Positions 24,301 through 35,683 of a stretch of DNA of 64,000 nt are shown in pieces. Below the pieces are notes generated by a model. It had not been told where the DNA came from and did not search any database. It saw nothing but the letters and a program-made list of their open reading frames with translations. The position numbers and the translations under genes are program-made. The stretch comes from Euptelea pleiosperma (Eukaryota > Streptophyta > Magnoliopsida > Ranunculales > Eupteleaceae). Numbering within the stretch: position 1 is the first letter of the stretch; each line of letters starts with the position of its first letter. The stretch is taken from assembly GCA_035048495.1 (NCBI GenBank), contig CM068545.1:45192450-45256449 (forward strand). Direction: 5' to 3'.

Positions 24301-25818
24301 ACATTTGAACTGTTGAAAAAAGATTCGGGACAGTCGGAACAAGTTTGCTCCATTCGTTCGTCAATGTCTCTAATTGGACTCGGTTTGGGTGTTACATTCC
24401 TAAGCCTATAATTACTGACTTTTTCGTATCCGGACTTCGTATTTTGGCTCAATATCTTGTATTACAATTGTTTTAACACATTTGAAGTGTTAGAACAAGA
24501 TTCGGGACTATAGGAACAAGTTTGTCCCATTCGTGCATCAATGACTCTAATTGGACTCAGTTTGTGCGTCACATTCCAAAGCTTATAACTAGTGAGTTTT
24601 GCACAACCGAACCTCGTAATTTGACTCAATCTCTTCCATTGTAATTGTTTCAACACATTTGAAGTGCTGGAACAAGAATCGGGACAATCGGAACAAGTTT
24701 GTTAGACTTTTTCACAACCGGACTTCGTAATTTGACTCAATATCTTCTATTATAATTGTTTTAGCACATTTGAAGTGTTGGAACAAGAATCGGGATAGTT
24801 GAAACAAGTTTGTTCCATCCGTGCGTCAATGACTCTAATTGGACTCAGTTTGGTTGTTACATTCCGAAGCCTATAACTAGTGACTTTTGTGCAACCGGAC
24901 ATCGTAATTTGACTCAAACTCTTCCATTACTATTGTTTCAACACATTTGAAGTGTTTGAAAAAGATTCGGGACAGTCGCAACAATTTTGCTCCATCCGTG
25001 CGTCAATGTCTCTATTTGGACTCAGTTTGTGTGTTACATTCCGAAGCTTATAACTATTGACTTTTTCGCAACCGGACCCTGTAATTTGACTCAAACTCTT
25101 CCATTACTATTGTTTCAACACATTTGAAGTGTATGAACAAGATTTGGGACAGTCGAAAGAAGTTTGCTCCATCCGTTCGTCAATGTCTCTAATTGGACTC
25201 AATTTGTGTGTTACATTCCTAAGCCTATAATTACTTACTTTTTCGCAATCGGAATCCGTAATTTGACTCAATATCTTCTATTACAATTGTTTTAACGCAT
25301 TTGATGTGTTGGAACAAGATTCGGGACTGTCGGAACAAGTTTACCCCATTCGTGCGTAAATGACTCCAATTGCACTCAGTTTGTGCGTTACATTCCCAAG
25401 CTTATAACTAGTGACTTTTGCACAACCGGACCTCGTAATTTGACTCAATATCTTCCATTACAATTGTTTTAACACATTTGAACTGTTAAAAAAAGATTCG
25501 GGACAGTCGGAACAAGTTTGCTCCATTCGTTCGTCAATGTCTTTAATTGGACTCGGTTTGGGTGTTACATTCCTAAGCCTATAATTACTGACTTTTTCGT
25601 ATCCGGACTTTGTATTTTGGCTCAATATCTTGTATTACAATTGTTTTAACACATTTGAAGTGTTGAACAAGATTCGGGACTGTCGGAACAAGTTTGCCCC
25701 ATTCGTGCGTCAATGACTCTAATTGGACTCAGTTTGTGCGTTACATTCCTTAGCTTATAACTAGTGACTTTTTCACAACCGGACCTCGTAATTTGACTCA
25801 ATATCTTCTATTACAATT
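21354..25818 (+). repeat. Compound HOR with E module and a second G-M module (4,465 bp)
   Basis: Order O-A-B-C-D-E-A-B-C-D-F-G-H-I-J-K-L-M then G-H-I-J-K-L-M-N. The M-to-G join at about 24475 is irregular: N and G share their first 22 bp, so an N/G crossover explains it. The predicted length (4,464) plus a 1-bp insertion near 22190 matches the measured one. Confidence 0.85.
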
Positions 25819-28800
25819 GTTTTAACACATTTGAAGACTTGGAACAAGATTCGGGACAGTCGGAACAAGTTTGCTCCGTTCGTGTGTCAATTAATTGGAC
25901 TCAGTTTGTGCGTTACACTCCTAAGCTTATAATAAGTGACTTTTTCGCAACCGGATCTCGTAATTTGACTCAATCTGTTCCATTGCAATTGTTTCAACAC
26001 ATTTAAAGTTTTGGAACAAGATTCGGGACAATCGAAACAAGTTTGCTCCATCCGTGCGTCAATGTCTCTAATTGGACTCAGTTTGTTTGTTACATTCCGA
26101 AGCCTATAACTAGTGACTTTTGTGCAACCGGACCTCGTAATTTGACTCGAACTCTTCTATTACTAATGTTTCAACACATTTGCTGTGTTTGAAAAAGATT
26201 CGGGACAGTCGAAACAATTTTGCTCCATCCGTGCGTCAATGTCGCTAATTGGACTCAGTTTGTGTGTTACATTCCGAAGCCTATAACTAGTGATTTTTTC
26301 GCAACCGGACCCCGTAATTTGACTCAAACTCTTCCATTACTATTATTTCAACAAATTTGAAGTGTTGGAACAAGATTTAGGACAGTCGGAAGAAGTTTGC
26401 TCCATCCGTTCGTCAACGTCTTTAATTGGACTCAATTTGTTTGTTACATTCCTAAGTCTATAATTACTTACTTTTTCGCAATCGGACTTCGTAATTTGAC
26501 TCAATATCTTCTATTACAATTGTTTCAACACATTTGAAGTGTTGGAACAAGATTCGGGACTGTCGGAAAAGGTTTACCGCATTCGTGCGTCAATGACCCT
26601 AATTGGACTCAGTTTGTGCGTTACATTCCCAAGCTTATAACTAGTTTCATTTGGACAACCGGATCTCGTAATTTGACTTAGTATCTTCCATTACAATTGT
26701 TTCAACACATTTGAACTGTTGAAAAAAGATTCGGGACAGTCCGAACAAGTTTGCTCCGTTCGTGCGTCAATGACTATAATTGGACTCAGTTTGTGCGTTA
26801 CACTCCTAAGCTTATAACAAGTGACTTTTTCGCCACCGGATCTCGTAATTTGACTCAATCTGTTCCATTGCAATTGTTTCAACACATTTAAAGTCTTGGA
26901 ACAAGATTCGAGACAATCAAAATAAGTTTGCTCCATCCGTGCGTCAATGTCTCTAATTGGACTCAGTTTGTTTGTTACATTCCGAAGCCTATAACTAGTG
27001 ACTTTTGTGCAACCGGACCTCGTAATTTGACTCGAACTCTTCTATTACTAATGTTTCAACACATTTGCAGTGTTTGAAAAAGATTCGGGACAGTCGAAAC
27101 AATTTTGCTCCATCCGTGCGTCAATGTCGCTAATTGGACTCAGTTTGTGTGTTACATTCCGAAGCCTATAACTAGTGACTTTTTCGCAACCGGACCCCGT
27201 AATTTGACTCAAACTCTTCCATTACTATTATTTGAACACATTTGAAGTGTTGGAACAAGATTTAGGACAGTCAGAAGAAGTTTGCTCCATCCGTTCGTCA
27301 ACGTCTTTAATTGGACTCAATTTGTTTGTTACATTCCTAAGCCTATAATTACTTACTTTTTCGCAATCGGACTTTGTAATTTGACTCAAGATCTTCTATT
27401 ACAATTGTTTCAACACATTTGAAGTGTTGGAACAATATTCGGGACTGTCGGAACAGGTTTACCGCATTCGAGCGTCAATGACCCTAATTGGACTCAGTTT
27501 GTGCGTTACATTCCCAAGCTTATAACTAGTTTCATTTGCACAACCGGATCTCGTAATTTGACTTAGTATCTTCCATTACAATTGTTTCAACACATTTGAA
27601 CTGTTGAAAAAAGATTCAGGACAGTCGGAACAAGTTTGCTCCATTCGTTCGTCAATGTCTCTAATTGGACTCAGATTGGGTGTTACATTCCTAAGCCTAT
27701 AATTACTGACTTTTTCGCAACCAGACTTCGTAATTTCACTCAATATCTTCTATTAGAATTGTTTTAACACATTTGAAGTGTTAGAACAAGATTCGGACTA
27801 AAGGAACAAGTTTGTCCCATTCGTGCATCAATGACTCTAATTGGACTCAGTTTGTGCGTCACATTCCAAAGCTTATAACTAGTGAGTTTTGCACAACCGG
27901 ACCTTGTAATTTGACTCAATCTCTTCCATTGTAATTGTTTCAACACATTTGAAGTGCTGGAACATGATTCGGGACAATCGGAACAATTTTGTTAGACTTT
28001 TTCACAACCGGACTTCGTAATTTGACTCAATATCTTCTATTATAATTGTTTTAACACATTTGAAGTGTTGGAACAAGAATCGGGATAGTTGAAACAAGTT
28101 TGTTCCATCCGTGCGTCAATGACTCTAATTGGACTCAGTTTGGTTGTTACATTCCGAAGCCTAAAACTAGTGACTTTTGTGCAACCGGACATCGTAATTT
28201 GACTCAAACTCTTCCATTACTATTGTTTCAACACATTTGAAGTGTTTGAAAAAGATTCGGGACAGTCGCAACAATTTTGCTCCATCCGTGCGTCAATGTC
28301 TCTATTTGGACTCAGTTTGTGTGTTACATTCCGAAGCCTATAACTAGTGACTTTTTCGCAACCGGACCCTGTAATTTGACTCAAACTCTTCCATTACTAT
28401 TGTTTCAACACATTTGAAGTGTATGAACAAGATTTGGTACAGTCGAAAGAAGTTTGCTCCATCCGTTCGTCAATGTCTCTAATTGGACTCAATTTGTGTG
28501 TTACATTCCTAAGCCTATAATTACTTACTTTTTCGCAATCGGAATCCGTAATTTGACTCAATATCTTCTATTACAATTGTTTTAACGCATTTGATGTGTT
28601 GGAACAAGATTCGGGACTGTCGGAACAAGTTTACCCCATTCGTGCGTAAATGAATCCAATTGCACTCCGTTTGTGCGTTACATTCCCAAGCTTATAACTA
28701 GTGACTTTTGCACAACCGGACCTCGTAATTTGACTCAATATCTTCCATTACAATTGTTTTAACACATTTGAACTGTTGAAAAAAGATTCGGGACAGTCGG

Positions 28801-29108
28801 AACAAGTTTGCTCCATTCGTTCGTCAATGTCTCTAATTGGACTCGGTTTGGGTGTTACATTCCTAAGCCTATAATTACTGACTTTTTCGTATCCGGACTT
28901 CGTATTTTGGCTCAATATCTTGTATTACAATTGTTTTAACACATTTGAAGTGTTGAACAAGATTCGGGACTGTCGGAACAAGCTTGCCCCATTCGTGCGT
29001 CAATGACTCTAATTGGACTCAGTTTGTGCGTTACATTCCTTAGCTTATAACTAGTGACTTTTTCACAACCGGACCTCGTAATTTGACTCAATATCTTCTA
29101 TTACAATT
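25819..29108 (+). repeat. 19-mer HOR unit with one E-A-B-C-D module (3,290 bp)
   Basis: Order O-A-B-C-D-E-A-B-C-D-F-G-H-I-J-K-L-M-N. It shares private variants with the preceding unit (gactaaagg in G, caatcaaaataag in E/A, gcctaaaactag in I), so the two are recent relatives. Confidence 0.85.
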
Positions 29109-30341
29109 GTTTTAACACATTTGAAGACTTGGAACAAGATTCGGGACAGTCGGAACAAGTTTGCTCCGTTCGTGCGTCAATTAATTGGACTCAGTTTGTG
29201 CGTTACACTCCTAAGCTTATAACAAGTGACTTTTTCGCAACCGGATCTCGTAATTTGACTCAATCTGTTCCATTGCAATTGTTTCAACACATTTAAAGTC
29301 TTGGAACAAGATTCGAGACAATCGAAACAAGTTTGCTCCATCCGTGCGTCAATGTCTCTAATTGGACTCAGTTTGTTTGTTACATTCCGAAGCCTATAAC
29401 TAGTGACTTTTGTGCAACCGGACCTCGTAATTTGACTCGAACTCTTCTATTACTAATGTTTCAACACATTTGCTGTGTTTGAAAAAGATTCGGGACAGTC
29501 GAAACAATTTTGCTCCATCCGTGCGTCAATGTCGCTAATTGGACTCAGTTTGTGTGTTACATTCCGAAGCCTATAACTAGTGATTTTTTCGCAACCGGAC
29601 CCCGTAATTTGACTCAAACTCTTCCATTACTATTATTTCAACAAATTTGAAGTGTTGGAACAAGATTTAGGACAGTCGGAAGAAGTTTGCTCCATCCGTT
29701 CGTCAACGTCTTTAATTGGACTCAATTTGTTTGTTACATTCCTAAGCCTATAATTACTTACTTTTTCGCAATCGGACTTCGTAATTTGACTCAATATCTT
29801 CTATTACAATTGTTTCAACACATTTGAAGTGTTGGAACAAGATTCGGGACTGTCGGAAAAGGTTTACCGCATTCGTGCGTCAATGACCCTAATTGGACTC
29901 AGTTTGTGCGTTACATTCCCAAGCTTATAACTAGTTTCATTTGCACAACCGGATCTCGTAATTTGACTTAGTATCTTCCATTACAATTGTTTCAACACAT
30001 TTGAACTGTTGAAAAAAGATTCAGGACAGTCGGAACAAGTTTGCTCCATTCGTTCGTCAATGTCTCTAATTGGACTCCGTTTGGGTGTTACATTTCTAAG
30101 CCTATAATTACTGACTTTTTCATATCCGGACTTCGTATTTTGGCTCAATATCTTGTATTACAATTGTTTTAACACATTTGAAGTGTTGAACAAGATTCGG
30201 GACTGTCGGAACAAGTTTGCCCCATTCGTGCGTCAATGACTCTAATTGGACTCAGTTTGTGCGTTAAATTCCTTAGCTTATAACTAGTGACTTTTTCACA
30301 ACCGGACCTCGTAATTTGACTCAATATCTTCTATTACAATT
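29109..30341 (+). repeat. 7-mer HOR unit (O-A-B-C-D-M-N, 1,233 bp)
   Basis: The sixth monomer begins like F (GTTTCAACAC) and ends like M (the kind of sequence around tatccgg), the signature of an F/M recombinant. The block F-G-H-I-J-K-L is absent. Confidence 0.85.
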
Positions 30342-33300
30342 GTTTTAACACATTTGAAGACTTGGAACAAGATTCGGGACAGTCGGAACAAGTTTGCTCC
30401 GTTCGTGCGTCAATGACTATAATTGGACTCAGTTTGTGCGTTACACTCCTAAGCTTATAACAAGTGACTTTTTCGCAACTGGATCTCGTAATTTGACTCA
30501 ATCTGTTCCATTGCAATTGTTTCAACACATTTAAAGTCTTGGAACAAGATTCGGGACAATCGAAACAAGTTTGCTCCATCCGTGCGTCAATGTCTCTAAT
30601 TGGACTCAGTTTGTTTGTTACATTCCGAAGCCTATAACTAGTGACTTTTGTGCAACCGGACCTCGTAATTTGACTCGAACTCTTCTATTACTAATGTTTC
30701 AACACATTTGCAGTGTTTGAAAAAGATTCGGGACAGTCGAAACAATTTTGCTCCATCCGTGCGTCAATGTCGCTAATTGGACTCAGTTTGGGTGTTACAT
30801 TCCGAAGCCTATAACTAGTGACTTTTTCGCAACCGGACCCCGTAATTTGACTCAAACTCTTCCATCACTATTATTTGAACACATTTGAAGTGTTGGAACA
30901 AGATTTAGGACAGTCGGAAGAAGTTTGCTCCATCCGTTCGTCAACGTCTTTAATTGGACTCAATTTGTTTGTTACATTCCTAAGCCTATAATTACTTACT
31001 TTTTCGCAATCGGACTTTGTAATTTGACTCAATATCTTCTATTACAATTGTTTCAACACATTTGAAGTGTTGGAACAAGATTCGGGACTGTCGGAACAGG
31101 TTCACCGCATTCGTGCGTCAATGACCCTAAATGGACTCAGTTTGTGCGTTACATTCCCAAGCTTATAACTAGTTTCATTTGGACAACCGGATCTCGTAAT
31201 TTGACTTAGTATCTTCCATTACAATTGTTTCAACACATTTGAACTGTTGAAAAAAGATTCGGGACAGTCGGAACAAGTTTGCTCCGTTCATGCGTCAATG
31301 ACTATAATTGGACTCAGTTTGTGCGTTACACTCCTAAGCTTATAACAAGTGACTTTTTCGCCACCGGATCTCGTAATTTGACTCAATCTGTTCCATTGCA
31401 ATTGTTTCAACACATTTAAAGTCTTGGAACAAGATTCGGGACAATCAAAACAAGTTTGCTCCATCCGTGCGTCAATGTCTCTAATTGGACTCAGTTTGTT
31501 TGTTACATTCCGAAGCCTATAACTAGTGACTTTTGTGCAACCGGACCTCGTAATTTGACTCGAACTCTTCTATTACTAATGTTTCAACACATTTGCAGTG
31601 TTTGAAAAAGATTCGGGACAGTCGAAACAATTTTGCTCCATCCGTGCGTCAATGTCGCTAATTGGACTCAGTTTGGGTGTTACATTCCGAAGCCTATAAC
31701 TAGTGACTTTTTCGCAACCGGACCCCGTAATTGGACTCAAACTCTTCCATCACTATTATTTGAACACATTTGAAGTGTTGGAACAAGATTTAGGACAGTC
31801 GGAAGAAGTTTGCTCCATCCGTTCGTCAACGTCTTTAATTGGACTCCATTTGTTTGTTACATTCCTAAGCCTATAATTACTTACTTTTTCGCAATCGGAC
31901 TTTGTAATTTGACTCAATATCTTCTATTACAATTGTTTCAACACATTTGAAGTGTTGGAACAAGATTCGGGACTGTCGGAACAGGTTCACCGCATTCGTG
32001 CGTCAATGACCCTAAATGGACTCAGTTTGTGCGTTACATTCCCAAGCTTATAACTAGTTTCATTTGGACAACCGGATCTCGTAATTTGACTTAGTATCTT
32101 CCATTACAATTGTTTCAACACATTTGAACTGTTGAAAAAAGATTCGGGACAGTCGGAACAAGTTTGCTCCGTTCATGCGTCAATGACTATAATTGGACTC
32201 AGTTTGTGCGTTACACTCCTAAGCTTATAACAAGTGACTTTTTCGCCACCGGATCTCGTAATTTGACTCAATCTGTTCCATTGCAATTGTTTCAACACAT
32301 TTAAAGTCTTGGAACAAGATTCGGGACAATCAAAACAAGTTTGCTCCATCCGTGCGTCAATGTCTCTAATTGGACTCAGTTTGTTTGTTACATTCCGAAG
32401 CCTATAACTAGTGACTTTTGTGCAACCGGACCTCGTAATTTGACTCGAACTCTTCTATTACTAATGTTTCAACACATTTGCAGTGTTTGAAAAAGATTCG
32501 GGACAGTCGAAACAATTTTGCTCCATCCGTGCGTCAATGTCGCTAATTGGACTCAGTTTGTGTGTTACATTCCGAAGCCTATAACTAGTGACTTTTTCGC
32601 AACCGGACCCCGTAATTTGACTCAAACTCTTCCATTACTATTATTTGAACACATTTGAAGTGTTGGAACAAGATTTAGGACAGTCGGAAGAAGTTTGCTC
32701 CATCCGTTCGTCAACGTCTTTAATTGGACTCAATTTGTTTGTTACATTCCTAAGCCTATAATTACTTACTTTTTCGCAATCGGACTTCGTAATTTGACTC
32801 AATATCTTCTATTACAATTGGTTCAACACATTTGAAGTGTTGGAACAAGATTCGGGACTGTCGGAACAGGTTTACCGCATTCGTGCGTCAATGACCCTAA
32901 TTGGACTCAGTTTGTGCATTACATTCCCAAGCTTATAACTAGTTTCATTTGCACAACCGGATCTCGTAATTTGACTTAGTATCTTCCATTACAATTGTTT
33001 CAACACATTTGAACTGTTGAAAAAAGATTCGGGACAGTCGGAACAAGTTTGCTCCATTCGTTCGTCAATGTCTCTAATTGGACTCAGATTGGGTGTTACA
33101 TTCGTAAGCCTATAATTACTGACTTTTTCGCAACCAGACTTCGTAATTTCACTCAATATCTTCTATTAGAATTGTTTTAACATATTTGAAGTGTTAGAAC
33201 AAGATTCGGGACTATAGGAACAAGTTTGTCCCATTCGTGCATCAATGACTCTAATTGGACTCAGTTTGTGCGTCACATTCCAAAGCTTATAACTAGTGAG

Positions 33301-34024
33301 TTTTGGACAACCGGACCTCGTAATTTGACTCAATCTCTTCCATTGTAATTGTTTCAACACATTTGAAGTGCTGGAACAAGATTCGGGACAATCGGAACAA
33401 GTTTGTTAGACTTTTTCACAACCGGACTTCGTAATTTGACTCAATATCTTCTATTATAATTGTTTTAGCACATTTGAAGTGTTGGAACAAGAATCGGGAT
33501 AGTTGAAACAAGTTTGTTCCATCCGTGCGTCAATGACTCTAATTGGACTCAGTTTGGTTGTTACATTCCGAAGCCTATAACTAGTGACTTTTGTGCAACC
33601 GGACATCGTAATTTGACTCAAACTCTTCCATTACTATTGTTTCAACACATTTGAAGTGTTTGAAAAAGATTCGGGACAGTCGCAACAATTTTGCTCCATC
33701 CGTGCGTCAATGTCTCTATTTGGACTCAGTTTGTGTGTTACATTCCGAAGCCTATAACTAGTGACTTTTTCGCAACCGGACCCTGTAATTTGACTCAAAC
33801 TCTTCCATTACTATTGTTTCAACACATTTGAAGTGTATGAACAAGATTTGGGACAGTCGAAAGAAGTTTGCTCCATCCGTTCGTCAATGTCTCTAATTGG
33901 ACTCAATTTGTGTGTTACATTCCTAAGCCTATAATTACTTACTTTTTCGCAATCGGAATCCGTAATTTGACTCAATATCTTCTATTACAATTGTTTTAAC
34001 GCATTTGATGTGTTGGAACAAGAT
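30342..34024 (+). repeat. HOR unit with two extra five-monomer modules, cut by the pararetrovirus
   Basis: Order O-A-B-C-D-E-A-B-C-D-E-A-B-C-D-F-G-H-I-J-K-L (partial). The D-E-A-B-C stretches at about 31055 and 31940 repeat with an 885-bp period (5 x 177), sharing the private caggttcaccgc and ccctaaatgg. L starts at 33993 and is broken at 34024. Confidence 0.85.
33547..34024 (+). repeat. 478-bp satellite flank, left copy, next to the pararetrovirus
   Basis: Runs from ACTCAGTTTGG within monomer I through J and K to ACAAGAT in L. The same 478 bp recur at 41063-41540 directly after the viral insert, with no difference that I can see by eye. Confidence 0.8.
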
Positions 34025-34070
34025 ACCCCCCCCAATTACTACCCAAACTTTAAAGTCTTTTAAAACAGCT

Positions 34071-34259
34071 ATGACATACTCTTCAAGTCTGGCCGCAGCC
34101 CTTGATGAAATTCAAAAGCTCCGGGATGAAGTATGCCAGCTCAAAGAAACAGTCTCAATGAAAACAATTTCCCCAAATCCATCAGTCCGTCTTGACGACG
34201 ATTCTGATTCTTCAAATGCCCCTGAAACAGCCGAACCTGCCCCAGAAGATTTTTTCTAA
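34071..34259 (+). CDS. Small viral ORF, predicted coiled coil, function unknown
   Basis: A 62-residue ORF starting at the first viral ATG. An open frame extends upstream into satellite (34005), but that part is not viral. Residues about 5-30 have heptad-like hydrophobic spacing (LDEIQKLRDEVCQLKETV), followed by an acidic, serine-rich tail ending EPAPEDFF. It lies between the end of the polyprotein and the promoter region in circular map order. Some Caulimoviridae have a small second ORF here or coiled-coil virion-associated proteins; similarity to those is suggestive only. It may be a truncated part of a larger ORF, since the same frame reopens shortly after. Confidence 0.5.
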   Translation: MTYSSSLAAALDEIQKLRDEVCQLKETVSMKTISPNPSVRLDDDSDSSNAPETAEPAPEDFF

Positions 34260-34298
34260 TAATGGATTCTTCCAAAAGCTGCTCCTGCAAAGACCTAG

Positions 34299-34586
34299 AT
34301 GAACAGATTACCTCCTGCAAAGTCCAAGCTGAAAACATCAACAACAAATCCATTGTTCTTAAGATTTTCAAACAAGAACTCGGACTTTCAAAGCTCTCCT
34401 GCCACAAAGAGTATGGTCGGTGTGTCCCATACCGAACAAACGCCTTTCAAAAATGTTTCACCTTCAAAAGAGAAAATGTCTACCCTATCAGTGATGACAG
34501 CAATCTTAACCAGCTCCCTTCAAGAATTGTGCGACCTTGTCACAATGCAAAAGAATTCAAAACCACTTACAAACGATAAAAGCTGA
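34299..34586 (+). pseudogene. Possible continuation of the small viral ORF (95 codons)
   Basis: This frame is the same as that of the 34071-34259 ORF, separated from it by stop codons at 34257-34262 and 34296-34298. It encodes a basic, serine/proline-rich peptide ending TMQKNSKPLTNDKS. A competing ORF in another frame (34262-34579) covers the same DNA. Shared frame and adjacency suggest one decayed ORF, but either reading could be chance. No recognised domain. Confidence 0.3.
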
Positions 34587-34740
34587 CGTGTCAAAACCGC
34601 ATATCAAAGCCGCCGTATCCAGGTCAAAGCCGTATCAAAGCCACAGTATCCAGATCAAAGCCGTGTCAAAGCCGCCGTATCAAAGCCACAGTATCCAGAT
34701 CAAAGCCGTGTCAAAGCCGCCGTTTCCAGCCGTACCAAAG
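34583..34740 (+). repeat. Short tandem repeats upstream of the viral promoter
   Basis: Units built on TCAAAGCCG and GTATCCAGATCAAAGCC; a 45-bp period is clear between 34641 and 34686. A TGACGTG motif (34584-34590) precedes them and resembles bZIP/TGACG-type elements known in plant pararetrovirus promoters, although it lies about 430 nt upstream of the TATA box. An enhancer role is inference. Confidence 0.55.
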
Positions 34741-35012
34741 TCGTACCACCGAAAGAAGATTCTGCCAACAAAAGTCATAAAAGACAAAATTGCTACAGTA
34801 AAAAGGTCACTATTTGCTACAGTATCAAAAGTACTATCACCGACAAATCCATCTTATCAATCCGCCGAAAGCACCGAAAGCCACCGACTTCGCTTTTTCT
34901 TCACGCGATAAGATTCTCCACCAACTTGGCCCTGTGTCCACCAGCCGACACCTGTGCTCACCAACTAGCATCTGTCTACCTTCCGGATTCCAAATCTTTG
35001 AAGTCCAGAGGC

Positions 35013-35020
35013 TATATAAG
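35013..35020 (+). promoter_or_regulatory. TATA box of the viral pregenomic RNA promoter
   Basis: TATATAAG sits about 250 nt upstream of the tRNA-Met primer-binding site, the expected geometry for a pararetrovirus transcript start near 35045. It is followed by GAACTTCAAAG and the 33-bp tandem repeat. Confidence 0.7.
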
Positions 35021-35050
35021 AACTTCAAAGACATGTAATAAGATAGGTTT

Positions 35051-35116
35051 TGAGTTTAGAGAACTCTTCTGTTTTGAGAACTTTGAGTTTAGAGAACTCT
35101 TCTGTTTTGAGAACTC
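35051..35116 (+). repeat. 33-bp direct tandem duplication in the transcribed leader
   Basis: Two adjacent copies of a 33-bp unit (35051-35083 and 35084-35116) beginning TGAGTTTAGAGAACTC; a third partial GAACTCTTCT follows. It lies just after the presumed transcription start, a region that in pararetroviruses would form the terminal redundancy of the RNA. Confidence 0.7.
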
Positions 35117-35271
35117 TTCTCTGAAGCTCTTTGAAGCTCCGTGTAATTTTCTCTTTCTTTATGTTCTTGTTTCTTTTTCAAAAGCCTGTAATTTCATCAA
35201 GTTCTGCAATGAATCTCTTCAAAGTCTGAAAGCAAAGCAAAGTTACAAGTTGTAGCCGATTCTGCTCGATT

Positions 35272-35285
35272 TGGTATCAGAGCCA
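35272..35285 (+). other. tRNA-Met primer-binding site
   Basis: TGGTATCAGAGCCA is complementary to the 3' end of plant initiator tRNA-Met, the minus-strand DNA primer in Caulimoviridae. Its position after the TATA box and ahead of the long leader agrees with a pararetrovirus genome origin. Confidence 0.88.
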
Positions 35286-35683
35286 CCTACTACTTGTAAG
35301 CTCTCTTTTCTGCAATTTTTTGATTACTTAGTTTGATCAAACTATCAGGACTTGTCATTATGGCATACCTCGACAACTGTTCTTAGTATTCACACCCATG
35401 AGTATCATGTCATGTGCATGAGAAAGTGAAGAGAAACTTCCCTAAGAGAACAGGAGATCAAACCGATTTATAGTTTGAGATATTCTGTTTATTTTGAAGT
35501 AATATTCTGTTTTCTTTCTGTTCTACGATCTCTTTTTAAAATTCTATCTTTACAACCATCTTTTTAGGATTTAGGATCGAGGCCCCCTTGTCGCATCTGT
35601 TTTTCTCCCGATTTCTGTTAAGGGATTTCTTAAAACTGTAAATTGTTGACAGGCCACTAAACTCTAAAATTAAGGTTGTTAAT
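35286..35683 (+). promoter_or_regulatory. Viral leader with short upstream ORFs
   Basis: About 400 nt between the primer site and the polyprotein start contain no long sense ORF but several minimal ones, including an 8-codon ATG...TAG at 35360-35386 and an ATG-dense stretch near 35399-35430. Long leaders with short ORFs and ribosome shunting are known in this family; shunting is not demonstrable here. Confidence 0.45.

Larger units (their letters stand above)
9049..34024 (+). repeat. 177-bp satellite array, segment 2
   Basis: About 25 kb of uninterrupted monomers, all in the same orientation as segments 1 and 3. HOR units by start: rest of N 9049; 14-mer 9200; 7-mers 11602 and 12835; 14-mer 14067; 7-mers 16478 and 17711; 14-mer 18943; compound unit 21354; 19-mer 25819; 7-mer 29109; unit with two extra five-monomer modules from 30342. 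It ends 32 nt into an L monomer at the pararetrovirus junction. No gene, RNA or non-satellite sequence is visible inside it. The short minus-strand ORFs here are satellite read-through. Confidence 0.95.

Noticed and set aside
33351..33461. The short H monomer as a local deletion or assembly gap
   Set aside because: The same 66-bp loss with the same join occurs 14 times, once in every long module, so it is an inherited HOR component.
9049..34024. CRISPR-like array of regular repeats
   Set aside because: Repeats are contiguous 177-bp monomers without unique spacers, in a plant context with LINEs and a pararetrovirus.
34005..34070. Upstream start at 34005 for the small viral ORF
   Set aside because: The first codons lie in the L satellite monomer; the viral sequence starts at about 34025, and the first viral ATG is 34071.
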